9,232 bases of DNA from Helicobacteraceae bacterium (GTDB lineage: Bacteria > Campylobacterota > Campylobacteria > Campylobacterales > Helicobacteraceae): NCBI GenBank assembly GCA_029258405.1, contig JARHYY010000041.1, positions 1-9,232 on the forward strand. The letters run 5' to 3'. Below, one piece after another: positions 6,811 to 9,232 of the stretch. Numbering within the stretch: the stretch's first letter is position 1; each line of letters opens with the position of its first letter. The notes under the pieces were generated by a model. That model was not told where the DNA came from. It ran no database searches and worked only from the letters and a program-made list of their open reading frames with translations. Made by a program: the position numbers and the translations under genes.

Positions 6811-7869
6811 ATGTTTAGTGATAAGCTTTATCCTTTTATTGAAAGATATAATGAAATATCTCGCTTGTTGAGTACCACAGAGGTTATAAGCAATATTAAG
6901 CTCATGACTGAATTAAGCAAAGAGCAAAGCACATTAGAGCCACTCATACAAAAAGCAAATGAATACTTAAAAATACAAAAGCTTTATGAAGAAAATAAAC
7001 TTCTTTTTGATGATAAAGAGCTAGGTGAGTTAGCTAAGGAGGAAAACAAAGAGTTTGATTCTTGTTTGTGTTCCTTAGAGGAAGAAATTAAGATTCTTTT
7101 AATACCCAAAGATCCTAATGATAATAAAAATATTTATCTTGAGATGAGAGCAGGCACAGGAGGAGATGAGGCAGGTATTTTCGTTGGCGATCTGTTTAAA
7201 GCGTATTGTCGATATGCTGATTCTATGGGCTGGAAAGTTGAAATTATGAGCTCTAATGAAAGCGGTGCTGGGGGTTACAAGGAGATTATCGCTCTTATTA
7301 AGGGGGCAGGTGCATACTCTAAAATGAAATACGAAGGGGGTACTCACCGTGTGCAAAGAGTTCCAGAAACAGAATCACAAGGGAGAATACATACTTCTGC
7401 TATTACAGTTGCCATTATGCCAGAAGTTGATGATGTAGAAATTGCACTTAACCCTAATGATTTAAAGATAGATGTTTTTAGAGCTGGAGGGCATGGAGGG
7501 CAATCTGTAAATACTACCGATTCTGCTGTTCGTATTACACATATCCCCACAGGCATTGCAGTTTCTATGCAAGATGAAAAATCTCAACATAAGAATAAGG
7601 ATAAGGCACTTAAGATTCTAAAAGCTAGAATTTATGAGGCAGAAATGGAAGCACAAGCTAAAGAAAGCTCTCAAGCTAGACGCATTCAAGTAGGCAGCGG
7701 AGATAGGAGCGAGAGGATTCGTACATATAACTATCCACAAAATCGCCTTACTGATCATAGGGTTGGGCTAACGCTTTATAGCCTTGAGGAAATTATGCTC
7801 AATGGCTCTTTTGATGATATTATTAACCCTATTGTTGCACATTTTCAGGCAGAAGCTCTTAAAGAATAA
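6811..7869 (+). CDS. prfA: Peptide chain release factor 1
   Basis: A 352-residue class I release factor that reads UAA and UAG in the ribosomal A site and triggers hydrolysis of peptidyl-tRNA. The codon-recognition tripeptide is PET at 185-187, fitting the PxT motif of RF1 rather than the SPF of RF2. The catalytic loop is GGHGGQSVN, with GGQ at 229-231, the glutamine being the usual methylation site. RAGTGGDEA at 113-121 and GSGDRSERIRTYN further on are conserved RF1 blocks. The length equals that of Helicobacter pylori RF1. No Shine-Dalgarno sequence is visible; the 15 bases before the ATG are nearly all A and T. It is probably transcribed with rpsT. Confidence 0.97.
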   Translation: MFSDKLYPFIERYNEISRLLSTTEVISNIKLMTELSKEQSTLEPLIQKANEYLKIQKLYEENKLLFDDKELGELAKEENKEFDSCLCSLEEEIKILLIPKDPNDNKNIYLEMRAGTGGDEAGIFVGDLFKAYCRYADSMGWKVEIMSSNESGAGGYKEIIALIKGAGAYSKMKYEGGTHRVQRVPETESQGRIHTSAITVAIMPEVDDVEIALNPNDLKIDVFRAGGHGGQSVNTTDSAVRITHIPTGIAVSMQDEKSQHKNKDKALKILKARIYEAEMEAQAKESSQARRIQVGSGDRSERIRTYNYPQNRLTDHRVGLTLYSLEEIMLNGSFDDIINPIVAHFQAEALKE

Positions 7870-7874
7870 TATAT

Positions 7875-7904
7875 TCTAAGCGTTTTAAAATACTTTAGAT
7901 TTTT
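7875..7904 (+). terminator. Probable terminator after prfA
   Basis: Starting five bases after the prfA stop codon, TCTAAG (7875-7880) pairs with CTTTAGA (7893-7899, one bulge or wobble), and TTTTAAAA in the loop can add pairs. Five T residues follow at 7900-7904. The stem is weak in G and C, but the position and T run fit an intrinsic terminator in an AT-rich genome. Confidence 0.45.
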
Positions 7905-7923
7905 AACCTTTGAGATGAACTTA

Positions 7924-7974
7924 TGAGCATAGCTAATTATGCTTGATTTTCTATGTAAGCGGTTTCTATGCTCA
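7924..7974. repeat. Nine-base inverted repeat with a competing inner hairpin
   Basis: TGAGCATAG (7924-7932) is the exact reverse complement of CTATGCTCA (7966-7974), with 33 bases between. Inside it AGCATA (7926-7931) can instead pair with TATGCT (7938-7943) around a six-base loop, so the left arm has two mutually exclusive partners. CTATG also occurs at 7951-7955. No gene lies close enough downstream to make a regulatory role evident. Confidence 0.45.
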
Positions 7975-8025
7975 ATATACAAATTATTTATAGGTTCAAA
8001 AGTTTGCTAGTGCTATTTAATATAG

Positions 8026-8259
8026 AGCTTATCCAATACTAAATACAAAGAATTGATTCATGAGCTTTACATTGATATAAAAGAGATTTACTCTAATGCA
8101 AAAACAGCTAACAATCTAAAAGTATAAGGCAATTTCAATATCCCACCATATTTCAATGAATTGCTAATGTTGCATGGGGGATATTTATTTATACTGAGCT
8201 ATAAAGCAAAAGAAGTTAAAAACACTTATACAAATTTTTACCAATCCCCAACCCTTTAA
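8026..8259 (+). pseudogene. Possible decayed coding fragment, unrecognised
   Basis: One + frame reads as 33 codons (including KYKELIHELYIDIKEIYSNA), a TAA at 8125-8127, then 43 more codons (including NIPPYFNELLMLHGGYLFI) to TAA at 8257-8259. The first part looks like a charged amphipathic helix, the second like an ordinary globular segment. There is no start codon with a ribosome binding site. The antisense strand is also open in part of this stretch (8185-8295, 36 codons from ATG), so the true coding strand is uncertain. I recognise no family. A remnant of an accessory gene is the likeliest reading, held with low confidence. Confidence 0.25.
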
Positions 8260-8751
8260 CATTATTTCTAGCCCCCTAATAAACCAAATAAGCATTTTAA
8301 CGCATAAGAGCTCAGCTTGCCATAATTTTATATCATTTTGCCTAAACAAAGAATCTTTTTATAGAGATCAATTACTTACATTATGAGATTCTTCATTCAT
8401 AAAACTTGCTAGCTCTTTTTTTAATATTTTCACTCTTAACAATAACCTTTTATTGCTCTTGTTACATTATTATATCAATACAACAACCAAAGGTTTATAA
8501 GGGCTTTATGCTTATATCTTTACATGCAATAGAGATTATTCATTTATATATTATCAGTTTATATGACTTTTTATCTTTCATTTTTAATTTGTTCCTTAAA
8601 TACTAGCACATATAGCCTTAGATAGTAAGAGTTAGATAATGCCTATAACATTATAAGATATTGCATAATAAGTATTTCTATATTATTATATATTTAGACT
8701 CTTAATGCACTACTTTATCAGTCTAGCAAAAAGTCTTTAGCATAAGAAATT
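8260..8751. other. Gene-free AT-rich stretch before the intron
   Basis: I find no convincing gene here. A 66-codon frame at 8406-8606 starts with TTG, has no ribosome binding site and is just a run of hydrophobic codons typical of T-rich DNA. An eight-base inverted repeat (AAGAATCT and AGATTCTT, near 8348-8396) spans about 30 bases. The last 12 or so bases (8739-8751) act as the intron's 5' exon binding site, so whatever the intron interrupted should include this end; no product is apparent from translating it. Confidence 0.4.
8739..8751 (+). other. Intron-binding sites IBS2 and IBS1 in the 5' exon
   Basis: AGCATAA (8739-8745) can pair with TTATGTT at 8898-8904 (seven pairs, one G-U) as IBS2-EBS2, and AAATT (8747-8751) with AATTT at 8908-8912 as IBS1-EBS1. 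IBS1 ends exactly at the proposed 5' splice site, and the EBS2-before-EBS1 order inside one hairpin is the order expected in group II introns of the IIB type. Confidence 0.65.
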
Positions 8752-9232
8752 GTGCGACTTGTTTGCTTATAAATGCCTAAATGGCGTGAAATAGCGGGAT
8801 TTAGTAAATAAAAGCTAAGTCTAACTATAAATCCGAAAATTCAAATGAGGGAGTAACGACCCGAAGGGATTTACTTAATACTCCACTATGCAATAAGTTA
8901 TGTTATTAATTTGTTGTGTAAAGCGTGGTGAAGTCGGCTAAGAGCTACCGAAATGCTTATACAAATAAGTAACCGCAATGCGAATACGAGGGTATCGAGT
9001 AGTGATAGGTCGGAGTGCTAAAAACTACCTATGGTAAGTATGTGTCTTATTAAAATCTCTTAATCTTATAGAATGGATAGCATAAGCTATGAAACCTTTG
9101 TAATGAGAGCAATAGCCTTTGAGTGCTTTAATTAATCTTAGTAGTTTATTCAAAGAAATAAAAGGTTCTTGTAAGACTAAAAGAGTGAAAAACTAATGAA
9201 ATGAGCATAAGCACTTTTATGAATAAAGAATC
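8752..9232 (+). mobile_element. Group II intron, 5' part of the ribozyme (cut by the window end)
   Basis: The 481 bases from 8752 are less AT-rich and far more structured than their flanks. They begin GTGCGAC, the group II 5' splice-site consensus. Stems I can pair by eye include GGATTTA/TAAATCC (8797-8803 with 8828-8834), GGAGTA/TACTCC (8850-8855 with 8879-8884) enclosing CCC-GAA-GGG (8860-8868), CACTATGC/GCGTGGTG (about 8884-8891 with 8923-8930, closing the EBS hairpin), CTTAT/ATAAG (8956-8969), ATAGGT/ACCTAT (9005-9010 with 9027-9032) and ATAGC-ATAA-GCTAT (9077-9090). This fits domain I followed by domains II-III, with domain IV and its protein beyond the edge. The catalytic domain V and the 3' end are not in the window. 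Identification rests on the 5' consensus, structure and exon pairing. Confidence 0.8.
9201..9232 (+). CDS. Possible start of the intron-encoded reverse transcriptase (partial)
   Basis: An ATG at 9201 opens a frame (MSISTFMNKE) that is still open at the window end; a second in-frame ATG lies at 9219. It begins about 450 bases into the intron, where domain IV normally places the start of the reverse transcriptase/maturase. Only ten codons are visible, there is only a weak purine-rich stretch upstream, and no RT motif can be seen, so the call depends on position alone. Confidence 0.3.
   Translation, partial: MSISTFMNKE

Noticed and set aside
8406..8606. 66-codon frame encoding a very hydrophobic peptide
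   Set aside because: It starts with TTG, has no ribosome binding site or neighbours in an operon, and its hydrophobicity follows from the T-rich sequence.
8752..9060. tmRNA, RNase P RNA or group I intron as explanation of the structured region
   Set aside because: No alanyl-tRNA-like end, no conserved RNase P core and no group I core pairing could be found, whereas the GTGCGAC start and the exon pairing fit a group II intron.
1..9232. CRISPR array or tandem repeats
   Set aside because: I saw no regularly spaced direct repeats of useful length on either strand.

Overview
The window reads as a chromosomal segment of an AT-rich Campylobacterota genome, most likely a non-pylori (enterohepatic-type) Helicobacter. 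The central block lspA-glmM, divergent from rpsT-prfA, matches the gene order I know from Helicobacter pylori (HP0074-HP0077), and the S20, RF1 and GlmM proteins look Helicobacter-like in sequence and length. The species assignment is inference.

Layout. 1-271: no intact gene, but a decayed reading frame on the + strand. 272-4213 (minus strand): a four-gene operon, read from 4213 down to 272, in which all three junctions are ATGA stop/start overlaps. It encodes a half-length TagF/CDP-glycerol-transferase-like protein, a full-length relative, a LicC-LicA fusion (choline-phosphate cytidylyltransferase plus choline kinase) and a ten-helix DMT/EamA transporter that fits the choline-importer slot (LicB). 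4510-4585 (minus): tRNA-Val(GAC). 4609-6404 (minus): glmM then lspA, with TAATG coupling. 6405-6505: divergent promoter region. 6506-7869 (+): rpsT and prfA. 7870-8751: about 880 bases without a convincing gene, containing a probable terminator, inverted repeats and a decayed frame. 8752-9232: the 5' part of a group II intron ribozyme on the + strand, cut by the window end.

How it works together. The 272-4213 operon looks like a self-contained phosphocholine pathway: import choline, phosphorylate it and activate it to CDP-choline with one bifunctional enzyme, then transfer phosphocholine (or a related alcohol phosphate) to a surface glycan. No LicD transferase is present. Two proteins of the CDP-glycerol glycerophosphotransferase type sit where LicD would be, which raises the hypothesis that this fold handles CDP-choline here. 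The operon lies directly against the 3' end of a tRNA gene and next to conserved housekeeping genes, which suggests an acquired insertion.

The group II intron is the second main point. It starts with GTGCGAC, folds into several hairpins, and carries candidate EBS2 and EBS1 sequences pairing with the 12 or so bases just upstream of its 5' end. A reading frame that may be the start of the intron-encoded protein opens at 9201 and runs off the window.
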